A stretch of 64,000 nt of DNA from Branchiostoma belcheri. Its lineage: Eukaryota > Chordata > Leptocardii > Amphioxiformes > Branchiostomatidae. How positions within the stretch are numbered: position 1 is the first letter of the stretch; every line of letters begins with the position of its first letter. The notes under the pieces are model-generated. The model saw only the letters and a program-made list of their open reading frames with translations. It made no database searches and had not been told where the DNA came from. The stretch lies in NCBI RefSeq assembly GCF_001625305.1, contig NW_017804242.1:749223-813222 (forward strand), written 5' to 3'. Position numbers and translations under genes: made by a program. This document shows, piece after piece, positions 23,595-34,734 of this stretch.

Positions 23595-23972
23595 AGACCA
23601 CACCAATTTGATTTGTTGGTTCTCAGATTTTTTCACAAAAAATATCAAGCCAGTGGGCAAAAAAAAAAGACCTACTACGGCATCCTATGAATAGTATAAT
23701 AGCCACATATGTTATGATAGGAGCCATGAAGTCAACATATACCAGGCTGGTTTTTATTCAAACAATTAATTTCAAACATTTAATCAAACCACTGCATTGA
23801 TAGCTGGAAAAGCTGCAGAAAAGAGACTTCCTTCTACAGTTGTTGCCAAGATATGAGCATACATTCAAGATATTGGAGTTGATTCAGAGGCTGAAATGTT
23901 TTTTTTGCAAATCAGAAAAAATGATGCCTGCTTATCCCTGAGCCAACAAACTAAATTGGTGTGGCCTTAGTG
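23595..23972. mobile_element. Family A element, complete copy
   Basis: Left end GACCACACCAATTTGATTTG then TTGGTTCTCAGATTT; right end GAGCCAACAAACTAAATTGG then TGTGGCCTTA. About 378 bp, non-coding. This is the best-preserved copy of the family in the window. Confidence 0.75.
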
Positions 23973-24269
23973 CATTTAAAAAAAAAACAAAAGACTATTC
24001 AAAAGGCCTTTAACCTCCTCCCTGCTGCCTAACCCCATAGCCAATATAAATTACTTAGTAGCTGACAGAATGTACTTAATTACATGTATACATATATGGA
24101 CATCTATATCAAGAAGTGTCAGTACTCAGGTCCCTGTCAGGACACTCTTAATCATGCTAAAAAAGACCAGTGTATTGGGACTAATGAATGAAATCAAGTT
24201 TACATTGCGCGATAATGTCAGGAGAACAAAATGTCATAAAAGAAGTGGCCTTGCACTTATCCTGTAATA

Positions 24270-24500
24270 CAGAGCATCAACCTCTCCGGTGTCAGTTCAG
24301 CCACTGGGCAGCGAAGTGTGCAGAAAACCAATTTTCCAAAAAAACCTGCCCATCTCCCTGACACGTTGCCGACAAAACACAATAAGCTCAAGCACCATGG
24401 GAAATTGAAAGATTAAACTTCTGCTGTGGATATGACACACCTTCCTACTTCTACATGCCGGACAGGGCAGAGAGCGCGGGCTTGTATCATGTGATTAGTT
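24270..24500. promoter_or_regulatory. Small mixed-GC island
   Basis: Contains CTCCGGTGTCAGTTCAGCCA and GGACAGGGCAGAGAGCGCGG. A weak composition break with no exon seen. Confidence 0.2.
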
Positions 24501-24784
24501 ATGGCAGCTTATGGAAGCATTTAGCCTAAAAGTGATTGCAAAAAATAAAAGGTGTCCACGTGTGGTAACACAAGATGTGACCAGTGTTCATGAAACAAGC
24601 CACAGAAAATGGACTTACAAGAAACAGAGTAGCTGTTGTAGCTTTGTGTATTTTTTTCGTTTCTCTGGCTTGTCTAAAATTTGTCTTCATCGTTTGAATA
24701 TCAACTCATAACTTTTGGATAAACACCTGTTTGAGTACAGATTCCGTTAGTCACTGACCAAAAGGAGTGGATTCTATTTGAAAC

Positions 24785-25125
24785 ATCTGTCAGTTTTCAT
24801 AATCTATCCATGTTACTACAATGAGTAACGGTTTTCTCATGTACAAAACAGAGTAGACTTTCTTACTCCAAATCTGTTTGAAGACTGAACGGCAATTTCC
24901 TTTGAATAAAACAAGCTGGGAGAAAGAAGCTAAATGCATTAGGGTGCATTATTACTGTTCAGTTTTCAACATCAATCCTGTTACTCGAGTAACTGTTTTC
25001 TTATGTAGGAAACAGAGTAGACTTTTGGCCCCTAAAACTGTTTGAAGACAGAACAGCAAGGCATCTGACGTTTCTTTAAATAAAACAAGCTGGGAGAAGC
25101 TGAATGCATTAATGTAATGTTACTG
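24785..25125 (+). repeat. Tandem duplication, period ~175 bp
   Basis: Two copies share CAGTTTTCA, GTAACGGTTTTCTCATGTA or GTAACTGTTTTCTTATGTA, ACAGAGTAGACTTT and AAAACAAGCTGGGAGAA. Confidence 0.8.
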
Positions 25126-25309
25126 TTGGATGAAAGACGGGCGTACGTTGCTTGACGGGGGTCAAGTCTGGTACAAGTTATTACAGCAGAAAATTCCAGC
25201 CTAGAGCAAGTGAGGTCGTGACTTCAGTCAGCGCTGGTTCCAGTGGTCAGGTGTGTGTCAGCCACAGAAGTACTGGAGCATGCCGGGGCCTAGGAAACAA
25301 AAAATTGTG

Positions 25310-25512
25310 TTTCCTGTTTCCCGACCTGGACTGGAAACCAGAGGGGAAACACCCGAGGGGTAGACCTAGAACTACCCTCCGTAGAACTATCCTAAACGAT
25401 GGGAAAAAACTGGGGTTCGATACACTAGAAGACATGTCTGCTGCGGCCCAAAACAGAAGTACCTGGAGAAGTTCTGTCAGAACTACTAGTCGACCGATGC
25501 AACAGTAGTTGC
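25310..25512 (+). mobile_element. LINE ORF2 C-terminal remnant
   Basis: The plus strand encodes PEGKHPRGRPRTTLRRTI, then GFDTLEDMSAAAQNRSTWRS and a stop. This matches the RGRPxxTWRR...AQDRxxWR signature known from C-termini of RTE/CR1-type LINE ORF2 proteins. It is 5'-truncated and has no recognised tail. Confidence 0.6.
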
Positions 25513-25574
25513 GGGAGGATCTAAGGTCTAAGGTAAAGGTTTCCCAACTGACCCTAACCTTTTTTTTGTGGACT

Positions 25575-25745
25575 CCTGCAAGTGGTTTACCAAGAACAGC
25601 ACACAGTACACTATCATGTATTGTCTTAACCATATTTGGCCCTAGTAAAAATTTACTGATTGCTAGATTCCCAAGGCCCTGTCCATGGTGATGAAACTGT
25701 TGCTGTAGTATAGTAAGCCATCACATACATGTCCCTGCCCATGCA
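25575..25745. repeat. Interspersed repeat, copy 2
   Basis: Same word order as 18735-18915: TACCAAGAACAGCACA, TTAACCATATTTGGCCCTAG, CCCAAGGCCCTGTCCATGGT. Confidence 0.6.
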
Positions 25746-26334
25746 TTAACAAGGCCTGGGAAAAAAGTTTTGTTTCCTGTTTCCTGACTGACACTGACGC
25801 TAGAAAAAAATACGGACCCTAGCCTTTTTTTTTTGGGGGGGGGGGGAACCCTGCAAGGGATATAAATTTTTTGAGCTGATTGATCGTTTCTAGCTCCCTG
25901 CTTCTGACACCTGAGTGATGAAACATTGTACAATTTGGTTTTCTAACATTGATATTGAAAATATAAGTGTCATCATGCAACTTTTACTTAAAGTTTGTTA
26001 AACTGTATTGTATAAGTTGGATCACTAGAGATTGCCAAGATCTAATTAAAAAAAAAAGAAAGAAAAGACAATCCCAACCTACTGGCCCTAATTTTTTCAG
26101 GACTGAAACAGGAAACACAACATTGTTTTCTTATGCCCAGACGCAGAACCAATATTCAGCACTTAAGTCTTAAGCGCGAGGCTGACCGTCAGCAACTGCT
26201 GACCCGTAGGTTCCTCCAGTTGTGATCCCGAGGCTGCATCTGAATATCACACACAGATTTGCTCTGTGTGTTTCAATGGACACGAGCTGACTTTACTCTT
26301 AGAAGTGAAATATAATAATTTGCATTGACTCTAA

Positions 26335-26551
26335 TTTTCGTGTTTTGACCTTTGAACGGCTAGGACTTTGAGTATAGGACTATGACTGTTTTGAAGCATC
26401 AGACTTTAATGTTTAATGTATGTTGTTCACTCTTGTTTTACTGTATGTAACAATGTCCTGTCTTGTAATTTTACTGGGCCCCCTTGGAAAACAGCTAATA
26501 ATACAAGCTGAATGGTGCCACCCAGCCATCTTGTGATGAAATAAATAAATT
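26335..26551 (+). mobile_element. Non-LTR retrotransposon 3'UTR, second copy
   Basis: Matches 22105-22320 in order: TTTGACCTTTGAACGGCTAG, ACTGGGCCCCCTTGGAAAAC, CACCCAGCCATCTTG, then GATGAAATAAATAAAT. Only the 3'UTR is present, which is the usual 5'-truncated insertion. Confidence 0.75.
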
Positions 26552-26913
26552 ATAGATTCTGGTGACTTTCACTAGTTACTTCCATACTCAGGTCACTTGC
26601 AACTGACTTCTGTGTGATTGTTACTTTTGGCTAAATTGAGACTTGTGACATCACTGGAACTAACATTCAGCACCAAGGACAGTTCAAATGTCTCTATAAC
26701 CTCCTTCATCCCTCATCAATGTTTTTTTTCAACATTACATACTCAGATATACATGAAGCTTAATTATCATAACAGATAGGGTGAATCTAACATGTTGGAA
26801 GAATGTACTGCACCTACACAAAATCCGTAATGTATTGTCCATGGCACTTCAGTTGAAGGAACATCTCTGTTTTGTGTCTTAAGGATCATATTCTGTCGGT
26901 AGTTTTCAAGTGT

Positions 26914-27182
26914 TCAACAGGCAAAATTCTGATGCAATGTTGACCAAACATCCAACAAAACCCGAGAAAAATCCGGGTTTCACGCAGGCGCAGTACGTTC
27001 TGCCGACGTGCCGCTAAATCTAAAGGGGTTGCCAGTGTTAGAATAGATATCGTCTGCAACAGGCAAAATTCTGATGCAACGTTGACCAAACATCCAACAA
27101 AACCTGAGCAAAATCCGACTTTCACGCAGGCGCAGTACGTTCTGCCGACATGCGGCTAAATCTGAAGGGGTTGCCAGCCAGT
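26914..27182 (+). repeat. Tandem duplication, period ~143 bp
   Basis: Two copies begin CAACAGGCAAAATTCTGATG (26914 and 27057) and share TGACCAAACATCCAACAAAA, TTTCACGCAGGCGCAGTACG, TTCTGCCGAC and AGGGGTTGCCAG. The unit is CpG-containing, unlike most arrays here. Confidence 0.85.
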
Positions 27183-27184
27183 GC

Positions 27185-27630
27185 AGAATTAAAAAAAGCA
27201 ACCACCGAGGGACAAGGGCATTGTGCAGTCTGCCCAGATAAGACGAGCATTGTGTATAGAGAAGGAGGCTCTACTCAACTGTGTCTGTAGAATATTAGGG
27301 AGATAAAGAAAGGTGGCGAGGGTAATGTCTGCTATAGAAACCAGCTCGACCCTAAGAAATGCCATGTCAGCTGGAACTCCTGGGCCTAAACACATGATTG
27401 ACACTTTCGGGAAGATTGACCCGGGACCATCAGAGCTATCCCCTCTGAGCGGATCTCGCCTTGCCTGGGACCCTACCCCGCACCTCCTGGCATATGGCCT
27501 GAACTCTGATGTTACACGGATGTCACTCAGTTCACTGTTAGGAATCTTAATGTCTGGAGCACTCAGACAAGGTTCAGGAGAGGGGAAGGAAGATGTATTG
27601 TCAGTTCTCCGGGACATTAAAAAAAGGTTA
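27185..27630. promoter_or_regulatory. CpG-containing island, related to 28.2 kb
   Basis: Unique, high-complexity sequence. 27340-27430 (AAATGCCATGTCAGC, ATGATTGACACTTTCGGGAA, GATTGACCCG) is similar in order to 28205-28275. Frames are open on both strands without splice context. Confidence 0.35.
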
Positions 27631-27984
27631 TCTCACTAATTATAATAGCACCCAAATACAGTATCTATTCATAATAGGTAAATACACAACATATACAAGC
27701 CTGTTTTGTTACTAGAAATGATAGTGAAACCCATGATGATTCCCAACTGACAAGATATTACAGACTTTATTCCTTAGTGTGTAGAAAGTAAAATTTTAGG
27801 ATTTGTTTAGTATCTATTTTGTAGCTCATACTGCTCAATAGCTAAATGGTAAATAATCATGCAGGTTATTTATATTCATATAATGTAAGGGAGGTCCAAA
27901 AAAATCACAATTGCTATCAGCATCTGAATAAAAAAGCAGATAACCTTTACTTAAACAATGTCAAGTATCTAAACTCTCCTAAAT

Positions 27985-28320
27985 CTTCTGGGCACACAGT
28001 ACAAAATTGGTCTTGAGCCCCCAGTCTAGCCTCAATTTTGTACAAAGCCCCGCATTGCACGGCTCCAATTCGCGCACAGCCCAGTGACTCTGCGATGCCC
28101 TTTCCCCGACAAATCTCCGACGCGGAGACTTTATAAACTTGACAGGTATGAATACGAGATAGCGGCAGGAGTAATATGGACCATAGAAAACCACTGGACC
28201 AGCTGAAATGCCATATTGAGTCGTAACTCGCGGGTCTCAATAAGGGATTGACATTTTCAGGAAGATTGACCCAAAACTTTCATCAGGATCCCCAAAGTCC
28301 CTATCTGGTTGGTACAGGGG
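27985..28320. promoter_or_regulatory. CpG-containing island, related to 27.3 kb
   Basis: Contains GAAATGCCATATTGAGTCG, GGATTGACATTTTCAGGAAG and ATTGACCCAAAA, parallel to 27.34-27.43 kb. CpG words (AATTCGCGCACAGCCCAG, CTCCGACGCGGAG) are absent from the spacer on either side. Confidence 0.35.
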
Positions 28321-29024
28321 GATGGGCAGCACATATGCTACATTACATGGCCTTGATCGAGCCGCTGTGCAAGATCAGATAGGATGGTATTGCGCAAATC
28401 GTGTGATGTAGTGGCAAGTTTGTTTTTTTACTCTGTTTGACTGTGACCATGCATTTGCTTTGGTTGGTTGGCCCTTGGGGAGTTGCGAGATACGTGTGAT
28501 GGGGTCCTTTTCTTGCACAATAACTCTGTCCTTGGCACTTGAATAAGAAACGTATTATTAAATAATCTAATATATTTTACTTATTTATCGAGCTTTAGCA
28601 GATTTGTCGAAGGAATTGATGACAGGTGACTATCACTTTTCCAAGATGTCAACCTGGAGACCAGACTGTAAGAAACATTGATCCACTCACACTGGGAAGG
28701 ACCCCTGCTCTTTTTGTCTGTCTTGAGTTGAGAAAAAGACTTGAGAAGATGACTTGAGAAGTTGATTTTGCAACACACAAATGATGTACATCTGTGTTGG
28801 TAGTAATCATATTACGATCATGGTCATCAATTATGCTGATGAAGACGAAAGTGGTCATTGAAAATTTGATCCTGGTATACCCTATGTGTTGGAGTAAAGT
28901 TTAGCATCGTACCATAAAATGATGCAGCTACATGTACGTACAAGTCCCTGTACTTTTTGTTGAGTCAATAAAGAATCTCTTTGAATCTGTACTGAACCAA
29001 CATTATGACTGTGTTTGTGCTTGA

Positions 29025-29255
29025 AGATGTCTTCAGGAAGCATAGTGGTGATGTTGTGACCTGTGCAAGGAGGGTTTAACCCATCCTCTTTTGTCTGTCT
29101 GTCCATCTTTGTCATGAGGAGTTGATTTAACTTGTAACACACAAAATGAAATAACGTACATGTGGTCTGTGCTGGTCTCAGAGAACCAATGAGTATTTGA
29201 AGATGTCTCCAGGAAGCGTGTCGGTGATGTTGTGACCTGTGTGAGGAGGGGTGTG
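29025..29255 (+). repeat. Duplication, period ~173 bp
   Basis: GAAGATGTCTTCAGGAAGC at 29024 and GAAGATGTCTCCAGGAAGC at about 29197, each followed by GGTGATGTTGTGACCTGTG. Confidence 0.75.
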
Positions 29256-29424
29256 TGAGATCCCGGGGGCCGCAGGTTGCAGGGGGTGTGCAGAGTCCAT
29301 GTAACGGTACCAGGAGGGGTGGGAGAGGTGACGACGTGTGCATGGCACCATACAGGAGCTCCCTGGCTCTAGTGTGACCTGGATTTATTGGGAAGGGCCA
29401 GGGGACAGGGCTCCACCCTGTTCA

Positions 29425-29870
29425 AGGTTTTGTAGCAATTGTCTCTTCTTTTTTCCTTCTGCGGTGGGTCACTAGTCTGCTCCACTTTGATTTGCAAAAT
29501 GTGCTAAAGGGATTGGAGTGTTTCACCTAAGGCTGGCCTAGGAGCTAGCCCAGGACACATGGTCAAGGTTTAAGATTTGTAGTGATTGTTTCAGTCTTTA
29601 TTCTTCTGTTGTGGGTCCCTATTCTGGCGCACAGCTCCACATTGATTTTCATAATGTGCGAGGGATTGAAGGGTTTCACCTAAGAATGGGCTGGGAGCTG
29701 GCCTACGATACATGGTCAAAGTTTAAAAACTAGCAACTGAAAACTAGCAACTGTTTCTTTATTCTAATGCAGTGGGTTGCCAGTTAGCTCCACTTTGATT
29801 TGCATAAGGGTAAGAGAGTTTAGATGATTTCACCTGCAAATGGCCTGGGAGCTGGCCCAGGACAGACCAA
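29425..29870 (+). repeat. Tandem array, ~150-bp period, three units
   Basis: Units share TTCTTTATTCT-type starts, AGCTCCACTTTGATTT or GCTCCACATTGATTT, TTTCACCTAAG or TTTCACCTGCA, GGGAGCTGGCC and GGACACATGGTCAA-type ends. Confidence 0.75.
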
Positions 29871-29973
29871 CCTGGAGGAAGAGAACTTAAGGTGCTCCTC
29901 AAGTCAGTAGGGATAAGTATGTTTCAGTAAGAAAAGACACAGAAATATCTTGCTGGGAGCATTGAAAACACCT

Positions 29974-30172
29974 TAGGCCACACCAATTTAATTGTTTGGT
30001 TCTCTGATTTTTAAAAACTATGTTCAATTGTGGAAAAAAAAGCTTGAGGAAAATGCTCAAACCTTTAACAGGTGCACTAAGTTTCAAGCCATGCCTTCTG
30101 GTTTCAAGATGTGTGCTTGAATTTCACCTTGAAATGTCCGAGAACCAACGAAATGAACTAGCGTGTCTTTAC
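29974..30172. mobile_element. Short family A element
   Basis: Left end TAGGCCACACCAATTTAATT then GTTTGGTTCTCTGATTT; right end CCGAGAACCAACGAAATGAA then CTAGCGTGTCTTT. About 200 bp, so internally deleted relative to the 380-bp copies. Confidence 0.6.
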
Positions 30173-30268
30173 CCTCAGAGAAAAAAGAATCATAGATTTC
30201 TCATATCGAAAATCACAAAATACATTTTAAGACACTATTGGCAATGCCAAGCTGTCAGCAGAACTCAC

Positions 30269-30345
30269 CTCAAGCCGTGATACTGCTTCAGTAACTTAGG
30301 CAGGTCAGCTGTACTGAACCCCCGGCACGGACACCTCTGCTTCTC
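30269..30345 (-). CDS. Exon 6 of tandem zinc-module gene
   Basis: Acceptor ATTTCAG|GAG, donor TTGAG|GTGAGTT. The 77-nt exon enters in phase 0 and leaves two bases (AG). It encodes EKQRCPCRGF followed by STADLPKLLKQYHGL. The C-P-C-R-G-F word repeats the C-x-C-x-G-F core of the zinc modules, but no C-x2-C-x-H partner follows, so it is at most a half module. Phases fit the 31017 exon upstream and the 15109 exon downstream, across a 15-kb intron. Confidence 0.62.
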
Positions 30346-30544
30346 CTGAAATATACACAATTATTCTTGTTTGCTTATTTATCTTTTTTTGCTTGCTATC
30401 ATTGTGTATATACATGATTCATATATGTTCAGGGCATCAGTGTAAAGCAGTGTAAAGTCACTCAGCTGGTCTAACCTGGCTAAAGAAAATAGAAATAAAC
30501 TAGAAAGGTAATATATGTACTTGCAAAGCAAACACAATGTCATA

Positions 30545-30780
30545 ATGTTTTATTACCTTCACATGGTCTGGCCTGACAAACTACTGCTCTATCTATTCCT
30601 ACTAAAACACATTCATATAAATGTAACCTGCCCCTACAACTCTGTCCTGCTACTGTTACAGCACCAGTTACCATGGTGACAGACATCTGGTCCAGGTCAT
30701 TGACCTTATATGTTTGGAGATTGACGAAGAAACAGAGCAAAAGATGTTTTACTTCTGCAAAGGTAAACATAACAAATAAA
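30545..30780 (-). repeat. Family D interspersed repeat, copy 3
   Basis: Reverse-oriented relative to 7195 and 9645. Contains GTTACCATGGTGACAGACAT, TATATGTTTGGAGA and GCAAAGGTAAACAT. It lies inside the intron between exons 5 and 6 of the zinc-module gene. Confidence 0.6.
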
Positions 30781-30894
30781 CTTTAAGACCCAATGTTGAT
30801 GTCACACTTCAAAGAAGTCAAGTGACCATTTTCTTTGTGTTGGATCTAAAGTTTTAACTTGAAACATAAACTTAAAGATCTTTGCAACTCTTAC

Positions 30895-31017
30895 CACAGC
30901 GAGGTCCACATCCTCCTCCTCCAGGTGCCTGATGGTGACAGGCTCGAACGCCTGGAAGTTCCCGCATCCGTCCTCCTCAGCCAACACCTGCAGCTTCCTG
31001 GCCTCATCTCGACTCAC
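30895..31017 (-). CDS. Exon 5 of tandem zinc-module gene
   Basis: The acceptor is preceded by a run of C (CCCCAG|GTG); the donor is CTGTG|GTAAGAG. The 123-nt exon is 41 codons in phase 0 on both sides. The peptide begins VSRDEARKLQVLAEEDGC and continues with an acidic EEEDVDLAV end. It is charged and probably helical, with no recognised domain. Codon use is GC-rich at third positions and clearly unlike the flanking intron, which supports coding. Confidence 0.65.
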
Positions 31018-31464
31018 CTGGGGGGGGGGGCAGGAAATAAACAGCAGGATAGTCTTAATGAGGGGACACTTTCTTCATTGGAGCATCTTCAAATTGCCTT
31101 CTTCATCTGAAGATCTCTGAAGGGGATGTACATGCACTATAAATCTTGAAACTTTTGCTATGCTTTTATTTCGCTGAGCTTTCTATTCATGACACCACGA
31201 AAACATCTATAGCCACTACAAAACTTAGGATGTGGCTTAAATACTTAAGAAACAAGGTACACTAAGTATGTATTACAAAATACAAAGCCTACAGAAACAT
31301 GTGCTGTATAAGTCAGCATTAATGTTTGACCTTGTTTGTGTAGCAATGAAAAAGTCCTATAAATACTATACATAGTGTCAGCTTTCTAAGAAGAGTAGCT
31401 CAACTGATCATTTAGTTCATTTGAGATAAACAGCTTTAAGATTACTGTCTTTCCCTTTTGTTAC

Positions 31465-31597
31465 CTTTGTCTGACACCTGAGGTGTCCTGCCTGTGCCAC
31501 CCTCTGTACGATGAGCTTGTCTACATCAGTCTGGGGACGGTGGAGGGTGACGGCATGTTGGCAAGTGGCACACTGGCGGGGACCTAGCAGGGCAAAG
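31465..31597 (-). CDS. Exon 4 of tandem zinc-module gene (second half of module 2)
   Basis: Acceptor CCCTGCAG|C, donor ACAAAG|GTAACA. The 133-nt exon has one base completing a Ser codon (AG|C) and 44 codons. It encodes FALLGPRQCATCQHAVTLHR, which supplies the C-x2-C-x-H-x4-H half of the second zinc module, then TDVDKLIVQRVAQ. The first 44 nt, with acceptor and 95 nt of intron, are tandemly copied upstream in the gene (31693-32030). Only this copy has the following coding sequence and donor. Confidence 0.7.
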
Positions 31598-32030
31598 CTG
31601 CAGGGGAACACAAAAATCAGACATTGAATAGCAAAGTCCTTTATTCATATGTAGTTTAACAAAGCTCTTGTTAAATAAATGGAATGAGACATCATGTTGG
31701 CACGTGGCACACTGTCGGGGACCCAGCAGGGCAAAACTGCAGGGAAACACAAGAATCAGACATTGAATAGCAAAGTCCTTTATTCATATGTAGTTTAACA
31801 AAGCTCTTGTTAAATAAATTGAATGAGACATCATGTTGGCACGTGGCACACTGGCGGGGACCCAGCAGGGCAAAACTGCAGGGAAACACAAGAATCAGAC
31901 ATTGAATAGCAAAGTCCTTTATTCATATGTAGTTTAACAAAGCTCTTGTTAAATAAATGGAATGAGACATCATGTTGGCACGTGGCACACTGTCGGGGAC
32001 CTAGCAAGGCAAAGCTGCAGGGGAACAAAG
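31554..32030 (-). repeat. 139-bp tandem array carrying acceptor and exon start
   Basis: The word CATGTTGGCA or its equivalent occurs at 31554, 31693, 31832 and 31971, exactly 139 bp apart. The first unit overlaps the genuine exon 4 and the other three lie in the upstream intron. Each unit, read on the minus strand, has a pyrimidine-rich CCCTGCAG acceptor and about 44 nt encoding FALLGPRQCATCQH (with small changes). Units 1-2, 2-3 and 3-4 are joined by ~95 bp with AATAAAGGAC, a polyadenylation-type hexamer. Confidence 0.92.
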
Positions 32031-32239
32031 AATTCAAAGAGTTTTGGTGAATTTCTTGTTTTACTGGTATTCATATTATAATAATTATTGTTACAGTATT
32101 GTTTGCTGTTTTGACTGCTGTCACCCATGTTTAAGTGAGATAACAGTTTTTACAACTCACACTTCCTAAAAACTTTGAATGGCACAGGCAAAAATCTGGT
32201 GCAAGTAATTTTCAGTGTTATCTGCAGAAAAAAGTATTT

Positions 32240-33075
32240 CAAGCCCTACTAACGTTTAGTCTTTAAATGTACATTTTTCTGACCACCAGAACTCTAGATA
32301 GAGTGGTATTTCTATTGGTGGCACACTGCAGGCAGCACCAGCAAATATAGGTAATTTTCATTGTTGTCCCCCCCCCCCAAAAAAAACGAGTTGAAGCCTT
32401 GTTAACATTCAGCATTTTCAAATTTCCTTTTTCTGACCACAAGAACTCTAGATAGAGTGGTATTTCTATTGGTGGCACACTGGAAATGGCTTATTGGAGT
32501 AATGCAGGCAGCACCAGCAAATATAGGTAATTTTCATTGTTGTCCCCCCCCCTAAAAAAAACGAGTTGAAGCCTTGTTAACATTCAGCATTTTCAAATTT
32601 ACTTTTTCTGACCACAAGAACTCTAGATAGAGTGGTATTTCTATTGGTGGCACACTGGAAATGGCTATTGCTTATTGAAGTAATGCAGGCAGCACCAGCA
32701 AATATGGGTAATTTTCAGTGTTGTCTACCCCCCGAAAAACTCAAGGTCAAGCCCTGCTAGCTTTCAACATTTTCAACTTTACATTTTTCTGACCACCAGA
32801 ATTCTAGATAAAGTAGATTTTGCATTGGTGGCACACTGTAAATGGCTACTGCCTATTGAACTAATGCAGGCAGAACCAGGTAATTTAGGTAATTTACATT
32901 TCATTTCATTAAAAAAAAACGAGTTGAAACCTTAACATTCAGCATTTTCAAATTTATGTTTTTTTTTTACCAACAAAGCTCTAGTCTAGATAGAGTGGCA
33001 TTTCTATTGGTGGCACACTGTAAATGGCTACTGCCTATTGAACTAATGCAGGCAGCACCAGGGTGCTATTTTAGC
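32240..33075 (+). repeat. Tandem array, 154-181 bp period, about five units
   Basis: Units share GACCACMAGAACTCTAGATA, GTGGTATTTCTATTGGTGGC, ACACTG, GCAGGCAGCACCAGCAAATA and a C-run plus A-run. GACCAC or its equivalent falls at 32281, 32435, 32610, 32791 and 32969. It lies next to the 139-bp array, inside the large third intron of the zinc-module gene. Confidence 0.85.
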
Positions 33076-33561
33076 TGACAATCAGCACCAGGGAGTCTGA
33101 CAGGGGGGTTATGGAAGGTCCTTCAGCACCAGGGACAGGGACAGCCAGTAGTGTGGTGTCAGCTGGCAAGAAGGATCAAAATTATACTTTTTTGCAGGTA
33201 GCATTGAAAATAACAGACAACTTTTACCTGCAATCAATGTAAAGATACATTTTGGGGAAATCATACAACAAGTAGAGGTAATACTATACTAGTTGAACAA
33301 AATGTACTAACTGTAAAAGCATGTACTTTTGCAGAACATTTTTTAGTACTTTATGTAGTATGAGGGGAAAATGTTTCAAGTTCATGGTTCAATTTTGTGG
33401 TACAAGAGATAAAATCATATAAAAAACATACTTTGCGGTGTCAAGATTTTGCACTAGGAGGACGAGTAAACTGCAAAAATCAAACCACTGCAAAAATGTC
33501 ATGATTTACAGTAAACCTTTAGTGCACTGAAATAGCCATTTGGCTGCCTCTTTTCTATCGG

Positions 33562-33957
33562 TTAGGCCATGTTGATTTGATTATATGGATGACATCCGCG
33601 CGCGCATGAATTTTCGGCCGTTTCCAAAAAAAAAAGTTTCCAACCACACTGTAAATTGTACAAAACAGTTGCAAAATGAGCAAATGTATACCGAAAGTTG
33701 CAAAAAAAATATTTGAAAACAATTCCAACGTCGTAGAATGCCAAAATCAAACAAAAAACTGAAATGCAAAGAAATGAATTTAAAGAGTAGATCATTCGCC
33801 ATACCATACTCTGTCATTTGTTCGACCTTCATAACAACGTAGATTTCATGAAAGCAACTTTTTTTTTTTTTGCAAAACTTTTTTTTTATTCGCGCGCTCG
33901 CATCAGTTTTGGGGTTCCCAGAGGATGTCATCCATATAATCAAATCAACATGGCCTT
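33562..33957. mobile_element. Inverted-repeat element with ~35-bp near-perfect ends
   Basis: The left end at 33563 (TTAGGCCATGTTGATTTGAT, TATATGGATGACATCC) and the right end (GGATGTCATCCATATAATCA, AATCAACATGGCCTTA) are reverse complements over about 35 bp. The 396-bp element has CGCGCGCATGAATTTT and CGCGCGCTCGCATCAG subterminal words and internal poly-A and poly-T runs. It is non-coding. The ends share the GGCC start of family A but are otherwise different. Confidence 0.85.
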
Positions 33958-34069
33958 ACAGGGTTAGGCAGCAGGGAGAAGGTTAATATGCAAAGATACA
34001 AGCAGTCATGTAACTCTCTACACTAAAAATAAAACAAAAAGCACATGAAAACTATGATATAACACTTGC

Positions 34070-34560
34070 CTCCTCGCAGACAAGGTGTGATTTCTTGTTT
34101 TGTAGCGGCCCCGAGATTAATCTCATGCATGCAATTACCGCACGACAAATTAAAAGCCCCTCCTGCCGCGGAGAGATCAATCCGCGGGTGACAAACCTCC
34201 CCTCGGCAAATGGCAGGGTGACATTTTATAAATAGTGGCCCGAAATTGGAGGTACCGATACGTCGCCGGCGCCCCCCGTAATTAGACGCCATGTCATTCT
34301 CTCGGCGACCCGGGAGTGTAACTCCTGGGCACCTAATTCTGCCCAGTCAAATGAGGAGCCGTCACTCGCGCACACGATGGCTGCCCCCTGGTCCTTTGGT
34401 ATTTACAGCGGGGAAGGCGGGGCGGCCGGGGTCATGTGCAGATGCGGTGGCACCAGGAATGTGGCAAAGATGGAGTGTAAATTTATAAATAGTGACCTTT
34501 CTGATGTTGTCTGCACAATTAAATGCCACAGAGCACGCCAGCATAGATCTTCTTTTTTAA
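34070..34560. promoter_or_regulatory. CpG-rich island with two MEF2-type sites
   Basis: Unique CpG-rich sequence. TTATAAATAG, a perfect match to the MEF2 consensus YTAWWWWTAR, occurs at 34226-34235 and 34483-34492. The second is followed at once by TGACCTT, a nuclear-receptor half site. TAATTA lies at 34279-34284, and GAGAGATCAATCCGCGG and AGATTAATCTCATGC (TAATC, bicoid-type core) nearby. No exon boundaries. Candidate enhancer within the large intron of the zinc-module gene. Confidence 0.45.
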
Positions 34561-34734
34561 GAAGTGTTTTTTTTAAGAGAAGTGATATACCTGCCCCGAG
34601 CGTAATGGAAATGTCTGAGTTTGAGTTAAAATGTGTTGCCGTACATCACACATGCAACAGCCTGGGACCTGGCACGGGTCTGGGTCAGAAACCATCCCGC
34701 AGAGGTACCGTCTCTAACCCCCGACTCAACACGT

